The notes under the pieces are model-generated. The model saw only the letters and a list, made by a program, of their open reading frames with translations. It did not search any database and was not told where the DNA came from. This document shows positions 7,889 to 15,419 of a stretch of 33,184 nucleotides of DNA, piece after piece. Origin of the DNA: Sporolactobacillus sp. CQH2019. GTDB taxonomy: Bacteria; Bacillota; Bacilli; Bacillales; Sporolactobacillaceae. The stretch spans positions 52,306 to 85,489 of the forward strand of contig NZ_JARAJZ010000015.1 in the NCBI RefSeq assembly GCF_028765345.1. The letters are read 5' to 3'. A program made the position numbers and the translations under genes. Position 1 is the stretch's first letter. Every line of letters begins with the position of its first letter.

Positions 7889-8665
7889 TCAATAAAGTTC
7901 CGGACGGCGGTCTTCGAACACGGGAATACGTGAGCGGACGGCGGCGATGGCGGAAAGATCGAGATCGGCGGTCAGCAGGCATTCTTCTTCTCCCGCTTCC
8001 GCGAGAATTTCACCCCACGGGCCGATGATCATCGAATGTCCGGCGAACATATTGTCCGGATCGCTTCCGGCCCGGTTGCAGGCAATGACAAATGCCTGAT
8101 TTTCAATGGCCCGGCATGCGAGCAGGGTCCTCCAATGATCAAGCCGGGGTTTCGGCCATTCGGCGGGAATAAACAGAAGCCGTGCTCCGGAGAGAACGTG
8201 CCTTCTGATCCATTCGGGGAAACGGATATCGTAGCAAATGAAACCTGCGGACGGAATGCCGTCAAGGTCAAAGAGGCCGTCGCTGTCTCCCGCGTGCAAA
8301 AATTTGTCCTCATTCATCAGACGAAAGAGATGAATCTTGCTGTATTCCTTGACGCATTCACCTGCACGATTGATGACAAGCATGGTATTGGTCACCCGGG
8401 ACGCAGAGCGTTTGGCAACGGATCCGGCAATGATCGCGACATGATTTGCTTTTGCCAGACGTCCGGCAAACCGTTTGGTCCGCTCAGCCTCGCTGTCGGC
8501 AGTCTCGGAAAGCCGTCCGAGGTCATAACCCGTTGTCCACAATTCGGGCAGCATGATCGCATCGGGTTTTTCTTTTAAGGCGCGCTGAATAAAATTTTCC
8601 GCGCGCAGATAATTTTTTTCCGGATCGCCGAAGGCAATGTTCAGCTGAATCAACGTGATCTTCAT
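7889..8665 (-). CDS. mtnU: Nitrilase-family omega-amidase MtnU (methionine salvage)
   Basis: A 258-residue carbon-nitrogen hydrolase with the full catalytic triad: E41 (LPELW), K110 (YSKIHLF) and C144 (CYDIRFPEW). In B. subtilis MtnU is associated with methionine salvage and has been proposed to hydrolyse the 2-oxo-4-methylthiobutanoate-related amide left by the transaminase. The divergent neighbour here is an MtnE-type aminotransferase, the same pairing as in B. subtilis, and this is the main reason for the name. The protein is cytoplasmic. ATG 8665 follows AAAGGGGGA. The other mtn genes (mtnK, A, W, X, B, D) are not in this window. Confidence 0.88.
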   Translation of the reverse strand: MKITLIQLNIAFGDPEKNYLRAENFIQRALKEKPDAIMLPELWTTGYDLGRLSETADSEAERTKRFAGRLAKANHVAIIAGSVAKRSASRVTNTMLVINRAGECVKEYSKIHLFRLMNEDKFLHAGDSDGLFDLDGIPSAGFICYDIRFPEWIRRHVLSGARLLFIPAEWPKPRLDHWRTLLACRAIENQAFVIACNRAGSDPDNMFAGHSMIIGPWGEILAEAGEEECLLTADLDLSAIAAVRSRIPVFEDRRPELY

Positions 8666-8902
8666 AATATAATGTCCCCCTTTATTATTCGGGAAAGCCC
8701 GCCGCCCCTCCCGAGGCTCCGGCCCGTTTCCCCCCGGCCTGATATTTAAAGAGCATTTTTTTAATACACGGTATCCTGATAAGGATACTCTTTACAAATC
8801 GATTTATTTCTCCGACAATAAAGGAAGCTATCTTCATTCATTATAAAGGTTCTTGCATGTGATTGAACAGGGCCAATTTCTAAGAAGCGGAAGTGAAAAT
8901 TG

Positions 8903-10075
8903 ATGGTTTACTATCCGAAATCCGATGCGCTTGATCGGCTGCCGAAACAATTCTTTGCCGATCTTGTCGTCAAGACAAATGCTGAAATAGCCAAGGGATT
9001 CGATGTGATTAATCTTGGACAGGGCAACCCGGATCAGCCGACGCCGCCGCACATTGTTAAGGCGCTGCAGGAGGCTGCTGGGAATCCTCTTTATCACAAA
9101 TATTCGCCCTTTCGCGGCTATGATTTTCTGAAAGAAGCGATCGCCGCTTTTTACAAGCGCGAGTACAGTGTCGATCTTGATCCGAAGACGGAAGTCGCCA
9201 TCTTGTTCGGTTCGAAGACCGGGCTGGTGGAAATCGGCGAATGTTTGCTGAACAGCGGAGACACGGTACTGATGCCGGATCCGGGCTATCCCGATTATTT
9301 GTCCGGTTTCGCGCTTGCCAACCTGCACATGGAAAAGATGCCGCTCCGCGAAGAAAACGCCTTTCTTCCGGATTATGGATCCCTGCCTGAAGCCGTGCTG
9401 GACCGAGCCAAGCTGATGTTCCTCAATTATCCGAACAATCCGACGGCCGTGACGGCACCTGCCGATTTCTTCGAACAGACGGTTGAAACGGCAGCGAAAT
9501 ACAATATCTGCGTTGTGCACGACTTCGCATACGGAGCGCTCGGCTTCGACGGTGAAAAGCCGCTCAGTTTCCTGCAGACGCCGGGGGCAAAAGACGTCGG
9601 TATTGAGATGTACACCCTTTCGAAGACCTATAACATGGCCGGATGGCGTGTCGGCTTTGCGCTCGGGAACCGAAGCGTAATCGAAGCGATTGAGCTGATT
9701 CAGGATCACTATTATGTCAGCCTGTTCGGCGCCATTCAGGAGGCAAGTGCCAAGGCGCTGCTCGGAGCGCAGGATTGTGTCCGGGATCTGGTCCGGCGTT
9801 ATGAATCGCGCCGGGATGCATTCTTCAGCGCTGCCCGCAGTATAGGCTGGGATGCAGTTCCTTCCAAAGGTTCCTTCTTCGGCTGGCTGCCCGTTCCGAA
9901 AGGATTCACTTCCCAATCATTCTTTGATCATGCCCTAAAGGAAGCTCACGTCGTTGTCGCTCCGGGAATCGGCTTCGGCGGTGAGGGCGAAGATTACATC
10001 CGCGTGGGGCTGCTGACCGAACCGGAACGGCTGACCGAAGCCGTGAGGCGGATCGGGGAGCTTCGCCTGTTCTGA
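8903..10075 (+). CDS. mtnE: Pyridoxal-phosphate aminotransferase MtnE (methionine salvage)
   Basis: A 390-residue class I/II aminotransferase. The PLP-binding lysine is K241 in SKTYNMAGWR. The cofactor-contacting NYPNNPT motif lies at 175-181, D207 and Y210 in HDFAYG bind PLP, and a late IRVGLL arginine binds the substrate carboxylate. The N-terminal PKQFFADLV and NLGQGNPDQPTP blocks match MtnE, which converts 2-oxo-4-methylthiobutanoate to methionine. Divergent mtnU supports this. ATG 8903 is preferred over TTG 8900 because GGAAG lies 9 nt upstream. I see no S-box (SAM) riboswitch in the 237-bp intergenic region, although mtn genes of B. subtilis use one. Another amino-acid aminotransferase remains possible. 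Confidence 0.88.
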   Translation: MVYYPKSDALDRLPKQFFADLVVKTNAEIAKGFDVINLGQGNPDQPTPPHIVKALQEAAGNPLYHKYSPFRGYDFLKEAIAAFYKREYSVDLDPKTEVAILFGSKTGLVEIGECLLNSGDTVLMPDPGYPDYLSGFALANLHMEKMPLREENAFLPDYGSLPEAVLDRAKLMFLNYPNNPTAVTAPADFFEQTVETAAKYNICVVHDFAYGALGFDGEKPLSFLQTPGAKDVGIEMYTLSKTYNMAGWRVGFALGNRSVIEAIELIQDHYYVSLFGAIQEASAKALLGAQDCVRDLVRRYESRRDAFFSAARSIGWDAVPSKGSFFGWLPVPKGFTSQSFFDHALKEAHVVVAPGIGFGGEGEDYIRVGLLTEPERLTEAVRRIGELRLF

Positions 10076-10097
10076 GGATAAACCGATTAGCCGCCGG

Positions 10098-10137
10098 GCG
10101 GGACGCAAGTTCTTTTGCGTTCCGCTTTTCTTTTTAA
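10098..10137 (+). terminator. Intrinsic terminator of mtnE
   Basis: An 11-bp stem (10098-10108 with 10115-10125, one G-U pair) with a 6-nt loop is followed by TTTTCTTTTT. It begins 23 bp after the mtnE stop codon. Confidence 0.88.
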
Positions 10138-10210
10138 GGATGGCAGAAGAGCGGGGCGGATAATTTTTCTTCGGAGAGAAAAGAATAGGAGAAAAAGGAG
10201 CTGTCCGCCC

Positions 10211-10990
10211 ATGAAAAAATTTCTGTCAATTCTCTGCTGCGCGGCTGCCGTTTTCTGCTTCTCAACGGCCTCTGCTGCAAAAGAGCCGCTTCCGGCAAAA
10301 GTGCCCGATTATGTTGCCGATATTTCAAAAGAAAATACTTACCCCAATCCGTCGCATGATCAATCGGAGCTTGTACCGAGCGGATATACAAAATCGCTGC
10401 TGCAGTCATCGAAAGTCGCAATCGACAATCCGGCGCTGATCAAATTGCTCAACGAATCGTCTCTTCATCCGTCGAAGTGGTCGATCGCTTATTCTGCACG
10501 GATTTATTTGGGCGAATGGCCGCTCAGTTATACATCAAAAGAAACGACGGTAAACTGGGAGTATAAGAAAATCAGCGATAATGCTGCGGATGCAAGAGGA
10601 AGCACAGGGGGACAGAAACTCAGTTACACTCAGGAGAATGAGGCCAAAGTAACCGGCGGACTGACGGCGAATGTGCCGAAAAAGGAGGAAGTCAGTCAGT
10701 TGATTATGGCTAAGGCAATGAAAAAGACGCGGCTTCCGATTTCCTTTTCCACAGTTGTCGGCCGCGGGACGAAGGCAGACCGCCCCTATCAGGTGGATGC
10801 GAAGCATATCGGCCATTTATACGGCTATGTTCCGGCAGTTAATGAAAAAGGGAAGATCACCTACGGAGAAGTCTTTCTTGTCCTTAAAGGAGGAAAAGCC
10901 TTTCTTGAAGTCAAAAATGTTATGGAACAGGGAATCGGGGCGTGGATGCCGATCCAGGACCACGTATCGCTTCGTTATCTTGCTAAATAG
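10211..10990 (+). CDS. yfkD: YfkD-family secreted or cell-surface protein
   Basis: A 259-residue protein with a cleavable signal peptide: MKKFL, a hydrophobic stretch, then a likely cleavage site near FSTASA-AK at residues 21-23. The mature part contains DISKENTYPNP, LLNESSLHPS, NWEYKK and the C-terminal NEKGKITYGEVFLVLKGG and GIGAWMPIQDHVS blocks, which I recognise from the YfkD family. The family's function is unknown. The frame is open from 10115, but ATG 10211 is the real start: it has AAAAAGGAG 8-10 nt upstream and the signal peptide begins there. A short hairpin (11045-11050 with 11069-11074) before CAACTTTTTG may be its terminator. Confidence 0.85.
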   Translation: MKKFLSILCCAAAVFCFSTASAAKEPLPAKVPDYVADISKENTYPNPSHDQSELVPSGYTKSLLQSSKVAIDNPALIKLLNESSLHPSKWSIAYSARIYLGEWPLSYTSKETTVNWEYKKISDNAADARGSTGGQKLSYTQENEAKVTGGLTANVPKKEEVSQLIMAKAMKKTRLPISFSTVVGRGTKADRPYQVDAKHIGHLYGYVPAVNEKGKITYGEVFLVLKGGKAFLEVKNVMEQGIGAWMPIQDHVSLRYLAK

Positions 10991-11142
10991 GCGGAGATAC
11001 GTCGTCTGAAAACGCAGCTGCTTCTCTTCCTGAGAAAAACCGCTGCCGCCGAAAAATTTCAGCGGGCTGGCGGCCAACTTTTTGTCCCCGTATGTGCTAA
11101 AGTAGAACCGGTACGAAAAAGTGCAGAAAGCGGGGATGAAGA

Positions 11143-11352
11143 ATGGGCAGAGCGGCCATATCAAAGTCTGAACAGGTCGGCTATTTAAAAAAGCGGATCA
11201 AACTGCTGTCTTACGTGATCAATGCTCTGGACGATGAAACGGCGGGTCCCGAAGATCTGAACCACATCTTAGGAATGATCGGGGATCTTGAAATCAAAAT
11301 CCGCCGTTTCCGCGATGATTGGACGGAGGGGCAAATACCGAACCGCACATAA
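11143..11352 (+). CDS. SE1561-family small protein
   Basis: A 69-residue acidic/basic helical protein. The opening with K-S-E-Q-V-x-Y-L-K-x-R-I and the later I-L-x-M-I-x-D-L-E-x-K block match the small SE1561 family, which has no known function and is common in Bacillales. An extended -10 element (TGCTAAAGT) lies about 50 bp upstream, and a GGGGATGAAG ribosome binding site precedes ATG. It ends 47 bp before pdaA, so the two could share a transcript. There are no membrane segments or cysteines. Confidence 0.75.
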   Translation: MGRAAISKSEQVGYLKKRIKLLSYVINALDDETAGPEDLNHILGMIGDLEIKIRRFRDDWTEGQIPNRT

Positions 11353-11367
11353 AAAGAATGAATACGG

Positions 11368-11393
11368 TCACCCTATATAGAAACGGAGGGTGA
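11368..11393 (+). promoter_or_regulatory. Hairpin overlapping the pdaA ribosome binding site
   Basis: TCACCCT (11368-11374) pairs perfectly with AGGGTGA (11387-11393), and flanking G-U pairs can extend the stem. The right arm contains most of the pdaA Shine-Dalgarno GGAGGGTGA, and TTTTATT follows. If it folds it would hide the site, or act as a weak terminator between the SE1561 gene and pdaA. Confidence 0.55.
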
Positions 11394-11399
11394 TTTTAT

Positions 11400-12179
11400 T
11401 TGAAAAAGATGATTATAGCGATGCTTGTTGCGCTCATTGGACTGGCCGGGCATCCTCTAGCAGGCGAGGCGAAGGATTGGTATTTTAAGCCGGCGAAAAA
11501 CAATCAGCCGGCAACGACGGAGCCGGAGTATGAAATGCTTCTGAAAAAATACGACGGCATTTATATCGGAGACACGTTGAAAAAAGATATCTATTTTACA
11601 TTTGACAACGGTTATGAAGCGGGGTATACGGCCAGTATTCTCGATACGCTGAAAAAAGAAAAGGTTCCCGCCGCCTTTTTCATTACCGGCCATTATATCA
11701 CCGATCAGCCTGGGCTTGTGAAAAGAATGGCCAGAGAAGGTCATATCATCGGGAATCATTCCTGGGGCCATCCTGACCTGTCCGCGATCGGCGATGAAAA
11801 ATATAAGCAGGAGCTGCAAAAACTGAAAACGGCCTATACAAAACTGACGGGACAGACCCGGATGCTTTATCTGCGTCCGCCGCGCGGAACATTCAGCGAA
11901 CGCTCTCTGAAGCTGGCCAGAGATCAGGGGTACATCAGCGTTTTCTGGTCTGCCGCCTACAAAGACTGGGTGCGGGATCAGCAGAACGGTGCGGATTATG
12001 CCTACCAGCACATTATGAAGCGGATTCATCCCGGTGCCATTTTGCTGCTGCACACCGTTTCCAGAGATAACACCGAAGCATTGCCGCGTGTTATTCATGA
12101 TCTGAAGAAACAGGGATACCATTTCCGCAGCCTTGATCAACTGGTGGCGAAAAAGCATCTGCCCACCCATGATCGATAA
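11400..12179 (+). CDS. pdaA: PdaA, delta-lactam-biosynthetic de-N-acetylase (spore cortex)
   Basis: A 259-residue NodB-homology polysaccharide deacetylase that removes the acetyl group from N-acetylmuramic acid during muramic delta-lactam formation in spore cortex. It has an N-terminal signal segment (residues 1-23). The metal and catalytic motifs are TFDNGYEAG (D69), GNHSWGHP (H120, H124), RPPRG (159-163) and LLLHT. N70, after D69, matches the TFDNGYE variant typical of PdaA. The start is TTG 11400 with GGAGG about 10 nt upstream; ATG 11409 is too far from it. This gene marks the organism as an endospore former. I could not identify a clear SigG promoter. Confidence 0.93.
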   Translation: MKKMIIAMLVALIGLAGHPLAGEAKDWYFKPAKNNQPATTEPEYEMLLKKYDGIYIGDTLKKDIYFTFDNGYEAGYTASILDTLKKEKVPAAFFITGHYITDQPGLVKRMAREGHIIGNHSWGHPDLSAIGDEKYKQELQKLKTAYTKLTGQTRMLYLRPPRGTFSERSLKLARDQGYISVFWSAAYKDWVRDQQNGADYAYQHIMKRIHPGAILLLHTVSRDNTEALPRVIHDLKKQGYHFRSLDQLVAKKHLPTHDR

Positions 12180-12194
12180 ATTTATCCGTTTATT

Positions 12195-12240
12195 TCTCTT
12201 CGGCGAGCCGGGTCCCGCATGAACGAAGAGATTTTTTTTT
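12195..12240 (+). terminator. Intrinsic terminator of pdaA
   Basis: TCTCTTCG (12195-12202) pairs with CGAAGAGA (12224-12231) and is followed by a run of nine or ten T. It begins 16 bp after the pdaA stop codon. Confidence 0.85.
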
Positions 12241-12344
12241 CAGGCGGCCCGGTCCGGCCGCTTATCTTATATTGTAAATTGTAAAGAAATAAAGCGATTT
12301 TAGTCAATTTTTGTTGAAAAAAGTTAGTAACACAATCCACAGAG

Positions 12345-12562
12345 TTATCCACACCCTTGACAAATATGCGGGTGCATTTCAGCGGATTTATACAAGGTTA
12401 TTCACATTATCCACAGCGATTGGGAAAGTTATCTACAAAAACAGTCACAATTCGACTGTAAGCACAGCAAGGGATGAACAGAGTTATCCACTTATCCACA
12501 AAGTTATTGACATTTTCGGATGTGTTGACCTTGCAAATTCAGAAAAATAGATTTTATCCACT
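12345..12562 (+). other. DnaA-box cluster outside oriC
   Basis: Three perfect TTATCCACA boxes occur at 12345-12353, 12407-12415 and 12492-12500. Four more have one mismatch: TTATTCACA 12398-12406, TTATCTACA 12429-12437, TTATCCACT 12484-12492 and TTATCCACT 12554-12562. All point the same way. Two pairs are directly adjacent or share one base (12398/12407 and 12484/12492). The block sits between two terminators (ending 12240 and starting 12640) in AT-rich DNA. Neither dnaA nor dnaN is nearby, so this is not the usual oriC. A 79-codon open frame runs through it from a TTG, but it has no ribosome binding site and I do not treat it as a gene. The likely role is DnaA titration or regulation, by analogy with B. 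subtilis DnaA-box clusters. Confidence 0.8.
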
Positions 12563-12639
12563 TTCTTTCCGTCTATTTTCCGATACTGTTTTTTAACAAA
12601 ATTCATAAACGATTAACTTTTCGGGGACAGAATGAGACG

Positions 12640-12661
12640 GCCTGGCTTTGCCGGGCTTTTT
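12640..12661 (+). terminator. Intrinsic terminator downstream of the DnaA-box cluster
   Basis: GCCTGGC (12640-12646) pairs with GCCGGGC (12650-12656), including one G-U pair, over a 3-nt loop, and TTTTT follows. No gene immediately precedes it on the plus strand, so it either backs up the pdaA terminator or ends a transcript that starts inside the DnaA-box block. Confidence 0.7.
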
Positions 12662-12821
12662 GGCGCAGACGGACGGCTGCATGCTGAAAGGCTGCGAGGC
12701 CCGCTGTTTCCGTTCGCTATAATCTCCCTCTTATTTTGCTAAAAAAAAGGAAGCTCCCGGCCTGATAGAATATCCTTGTGAGGCCGGCCCGGCATGGGAA
12801 GATACGTTTTTTTATGACTTT

Positions 12822-12850
12822 CGGACATCCCTTTTTAAGAGCGGTATGAT
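12822..12850 (+). promoter_or_regulatory. Candidate SigA promoter of recX
   Basis: A -35-like CGGACA (12822-12827) and a -10 TATGAT (12845-12850) are separated by exactly 17 bp and lie 34 bp upstream of the recX start codon. Confidence 0.55.
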
Positions 12851-12883
12851 AAAATAATGAATAAAAGGGGAGGGATGAGATCG

Positions 12884-13699
12884 ATGCCCGTAATAGCCCG
12901 AATCAGTACAGACGGCAAAAATGACGGCTTTTTTGAAATTGATATTCAATTGGATGACGGCAGGACTGAGACGCTTCATGTACATGAAGACATCCTTGTG
13001 CAGGATGAATTGCGCAAGGGGCTTCACCTTACAGAGCATCGTCTTGCCGTTCTTCATTTTGAAGCTGAGGGCATCAAAGCCTATCTTGCCGGCATCCGCT
13101 ATCTTTCTTACCGGATGCGCAGTTCTCATGAAATGAAAGCTTATCTGGAGAAAAAGGGGTACAGTAAAAGCCAGATTGAATATGCGCTCGGACGTCTGCA
13201 GAAGGAACAAAAACTGGATGACCGGGCTTTTGCTGTAGCGTTCACACGCACGAGAATCGAACTGTCGACGAAGGGGCCCCAGTTGATCTATCGGGAACTG
13301 CTGCAGGCAGGCATTGCTCAGTCTATCGCAGCGGGAGCGGAATCCCTTTATCCTATGGAGGAGCAGCTGGCCCACGCCCGAAAATATTTGGCGAAGAAAA
13401 CGGCGTCGGTCAAGAATACGAAGTCTTCTGCCGAAGCGAAACAAATTCTTTCCCGGCTGCTGATGCAAAGAGGCTATTCGCGGGAAATTACGGATCAGGT
13501 CATCGGCGAGATCGGCGGTTTTCTGGCGGACAATGAGAAAAACGCACTGGCCTGCCAGGCGGAAAAGGCGATGCAGAAGTATAAAAAATACAGCGGGAAT
13601 GAGTTTTTGCAGAAGGTTAAAGCTTTTTTGTATCGAAAAGGTTTTCCCGCCGACGACATTACTTCGTTTTTACAGAAACGGATAAACATTAATAATTAA
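12884..13699 (+). CDS. recX: RecX, regulator of RecA
   Basis: A 271-residue cytoplasmic protein of the RecX family, which binds RecA filaments and modulates recombination and the SOS response. It shows the repeated three-helix units of the family: RYLSYRMRSSHEMKAYLEKKGYS, then LQKEQKLDDRAFAVAFTRTR, and later copies around RLLMQRGYSREI and AFLYRKGFPADDI. The length suits the long Bacillales form. The frame opens at ATG 12857 and has ATG 12875, but AGGGGAGGG (12865-12873) best serves ATG 12884, and the resulting MPVIARIST start matches family N-termini. No LexA box is obvious in front. Confidence 0.92.
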   Translation: MPVIARISTDGKNDGFFEIDIQLDDGRTETLHVHEDILVQDELRKGLHLTEHRLAVLHFEAEGIKAYLAGIRYLSYRMRSSHEMKAYLEKKGYSKSQIEYALGRLQKEQKLDDRAFAVAFTRTRIELSTKGPQLIYRELLQAGIAQSIAAGAESLYPMEEQLAHARKYLAKKTASVKNTKSSAEAKQILSRLLMQRGYSREITDQVIGEIGGFLADNEKNALACQAEKAMQKYKKYSGNEFLQKVKAFLYRKGFPADDITSFLQKRININN

Positions 13700-13759
13700 A
13701 AAAACGTCGCCTGTGTCGAAAATTGTGAAGGCGGCGGAAATGAAAGGGAGATGGATCAT

Positions 13760-14080
13760 ATGGAGCAGCGGTTCAGCGAAATGACGCCCTATGAGCTTAC
13801 GCAGAAAATTGGCGAGTTTACGGACAAGGCGAGAAAAGCGGAGCAGATGGGCATGATCAATGAGCTTGCGGTTTACGAACGAAAGATCGACATGGCCAGG
13901 GCTTATTTGATGGATCCGGAAAGTTTCCGGCCGGGCCAACTATATTATGTCGACGACCGGGCTTTCAGGATTGATTATATGAAAGGAAACTTCGCCTGGG
14001 GGAGATTTGAAGACAGTGAAAAAATGCACGGTGTTCCCATTTCTCTTTTGAAAAAGGCGAAACGGCAAAGAGTGGAATAA
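13760..14080 (+). CDS. yfhH: YfhH-family protein (DUF1811)
   Basis: A 106-residue cytoplasmic protein. The N-terminal helical part with MTPYELTQKIGEFTDKARKA and INELAVYERKIDMAKAY-like residues, and the C-terminal beta-rich part (YVDDRAFRIDY, GNFAWGRF), match YfhH, a family of unknown function. It follows recX by 60 bp, as in B. subtilis, so co-transcription is likely. The frame includes an ATG at 13751, but GGGAG directly abuts that codon. ATG 13760 has AAAGGGAG 9 nt upstream and gives the family-type start MEQRFSEMTP. Confidence 0.88.
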   Translation: MEQRFSEMTPYELTQKIGEFTDKARKAEQMGMINELAVYERKIDMARAYLMDPESFRPGQLYYVDDRAFRIDYMKGNFAWGRFEDSEKMHGVPISLLKKAKRQRVE

Positions 14081-14155
14081 AGACGGCCCCTGAATATCTC
14101 CTGCAGGACGTTGTTATCGGCATCAGGTCAAGTGTCAGGGGATTGTTGATATAGA

Positions 14156-14210
14156 GCGGCAGGGCGTCTCATCATCGAAAATCGACGAATAAGACGCCCT
14201 GCCGCTTTTT
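14156..14210 (+). terminator. Strong intrinsic terminator of the recX-yfhH unit
   Basis: A perfect 14-bp stem (14156-14169 with 14192-14205, arm GCGGCAGGGCGTCT) with a 22-nt loop is followed by TTTTT. An additional inverted repeat, CCCCTGA (14087-14093) with TCAGGGG (14135-14141), lies between yfhH and this terminator. The U-tract suits plus-strand transcription only. Confidence 0.88.
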
Positions 14211-14270
14211 AAAATCGTTTGGAAATGATCTGCATGCCGTCTCTGAAACCGACGGCTAAGCCGTTCTTAT

Positions 14271-15257
14271 TTATTTTGACTGTGCAAGCACGAGTTTTTT
14301 ACGCAGTTTCTTTTCACTGTAAACCCACCCGGTATAGGAACTTTCCACAACAAGATTTTTGTTAACCCAGACCGTAGCCGTGAAAGGATACATGCCCTTT
14401 GCAAAGTAGCGCAAATCGACAAACTGCATGACGAAGCGGCCGTTCTGTTCGCGGATTTCCCAGCGGTATATAGGCGAAAACGAGAGAAATGCGCGGACGT
14501 TTTTATCGCACATCGCCGACTGAATAATTTCATTGTCCGCGTCGATCGGCCGCCGTTCGAAGGTATCGATCAGCTTCAGCTTCCGGCCGTCGGTTTTTCC
14601 GACATAGAACCGGTCGGCGCTTTCGGCCGCCACATGATAATGCGACCAGCGCAAGGTCGGCGACAGATAGATGTTTTTCAGGCCGGGCAGCCGGTGCCTG
14701 ATAAAGCGGACGGTTCTTCGATGCTGCAAGGTGCGCAGGATATAATAGCCGGCCAGCACCGCATAGATGGTAGCGAATGTCTCGCCGGGATAGCCGGTCG
14801 CCTGCCAGATCGCGAATCCCATCAGATGAAGGCTGAAAATAAAAGGGTCGAAAATATTAATGATTCCGAGCGCGATCCATTTTTCTTTGATGGGCCGGGC
14901 AGCCTGTGTTCCGTATGCGTTGAATATATCGACAAACACATGCAGCGAAACAGCGAGGAGCGTCCAGAACAGAAACGCATCGACATCCGCCCCCGGGAAC
15001 AGCGGCAAAAGACATGCAGCGATAATAAACGGCCAAAGTACGACCGCCGGCAGGGAATGAGTCCTTCCCCGGTGATTGCGGATGTAGGCGGCGTTGTTTT
15101 TTAATTTCAGGACCGTGTCAATATCCGGTATAACGGAACCGGCCACGGCACCAAGCATGACAGCGTGAAAAGTCAGGGGATCTGCGGCAACAGCCGGGTC
15201 AAGAGTTGCGAGACCTGCCAAACCAAACCCCATCACAACATGAGTGGCTGTATCCAT
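14271..15257 (-). CDS. yfhP: YfhP, membrane-bound metal-dependent hydrolase-like protein
   Basis: A 328-residue protein of the YdjM/DUF457 family. It begins MDTATHVVMGFGLAGL, with H6 in the typical N-terminal position. It then carries VAGSVIPDIDTVLK, the HRGRTHSLP motif, and HVFVDIFNAYGTQ, a set of conserved His/Asp residues expected to bind metal. About four to five membrane segments occupy residues 1-175, and the C-terminal half is soluble. In B. subtilis YfhP has been described as a repressor of yfhP, mutY, fabL and sspE. Here it is divergent from mutY, with sspE next, so the neighbourhood is preserved though fabL is missing. A ribosome binding site AAGGAGG is present but about 13 nt from ATG. 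Confidence 0.88.
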   Translation of the reverse strand: MDTATHVVMGFGLAGLATLDPAVAADPLTFHAVMLGAVAGSVIPDIDTVLKLKNNAAYIRNHRGRTHSLPAVVLWPFIIAACLLPLFPGADVDAFLFWTLLAVSLHVFVDIFNAYGTQAARPIKEKWIALGIINIFDPFIFSLHLMGFAIWQATGYPGETFATIYAVLAGYYILRTLQHRRTVRFIRHRLPGLKNIYLSPTLRWSHYHVAAESADRFYVGKTDGRKLKLIDTFERRPIDADNEIIQSAMCDKNVRAFLSFSPIYRWEIREQNGRFVMQFVDLRYFAKGMYPFTATVWVNKNLVVESSYTGWVYSEKKLRKKLVLAQSK

Positions 15258-15419
15258 CTAATTTGAATGCCCTCCTTGTGGCAAATCACTCACGATAAGT
15301 AAGATAAAGGAAACAAATTTACGCGCTTCCATTGTCACACAAAATGAACTATATTGAAAGGGGTAATTATGTCAATTTTAAATAAATATTGATCAGAGAA
15401 AAATGCTGGAGTGAAATAT

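Noticed and set aside
8834-9916. A 360-codon open frame on the minus strand
   Set aside because: It lies antisense to mtnE, whose sequence has all the expected motifs. The antisense product has no recognisable domain and no good ribosome binding site.
11353-11400. A SigG promoter for pdaA
   Set aside because: TGAATA and CCTATAT are present, but their spacing does not fit the 17-18 bp expected for SigG.
12311-12550. A 79-codon open frame from a TTG through the DnaA-box block
   Set aside because: Its codons are dictated by the repeated TTATCCACA boxes, it has no Shine-Dalgarno sequence, and it resembles no protein family.
12241-12640. The DnaA-box block as the main chromosome origin (oriC)
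   Set aside because: The dnaA and dnaN genes that flank oriC in Bacillales are absent. The neighbours are pdaA and recX.
12749-12787. GGAAGCTCCC stem fragment (12749-12758) that resembles the terminators at 16721 and 22619, plus CCGGCCT/AGGCCGG
   Set aside because: The matching arm GGGAGCTTCC is missing and there is no T-run right after the short stem, so I do not call a terminator.
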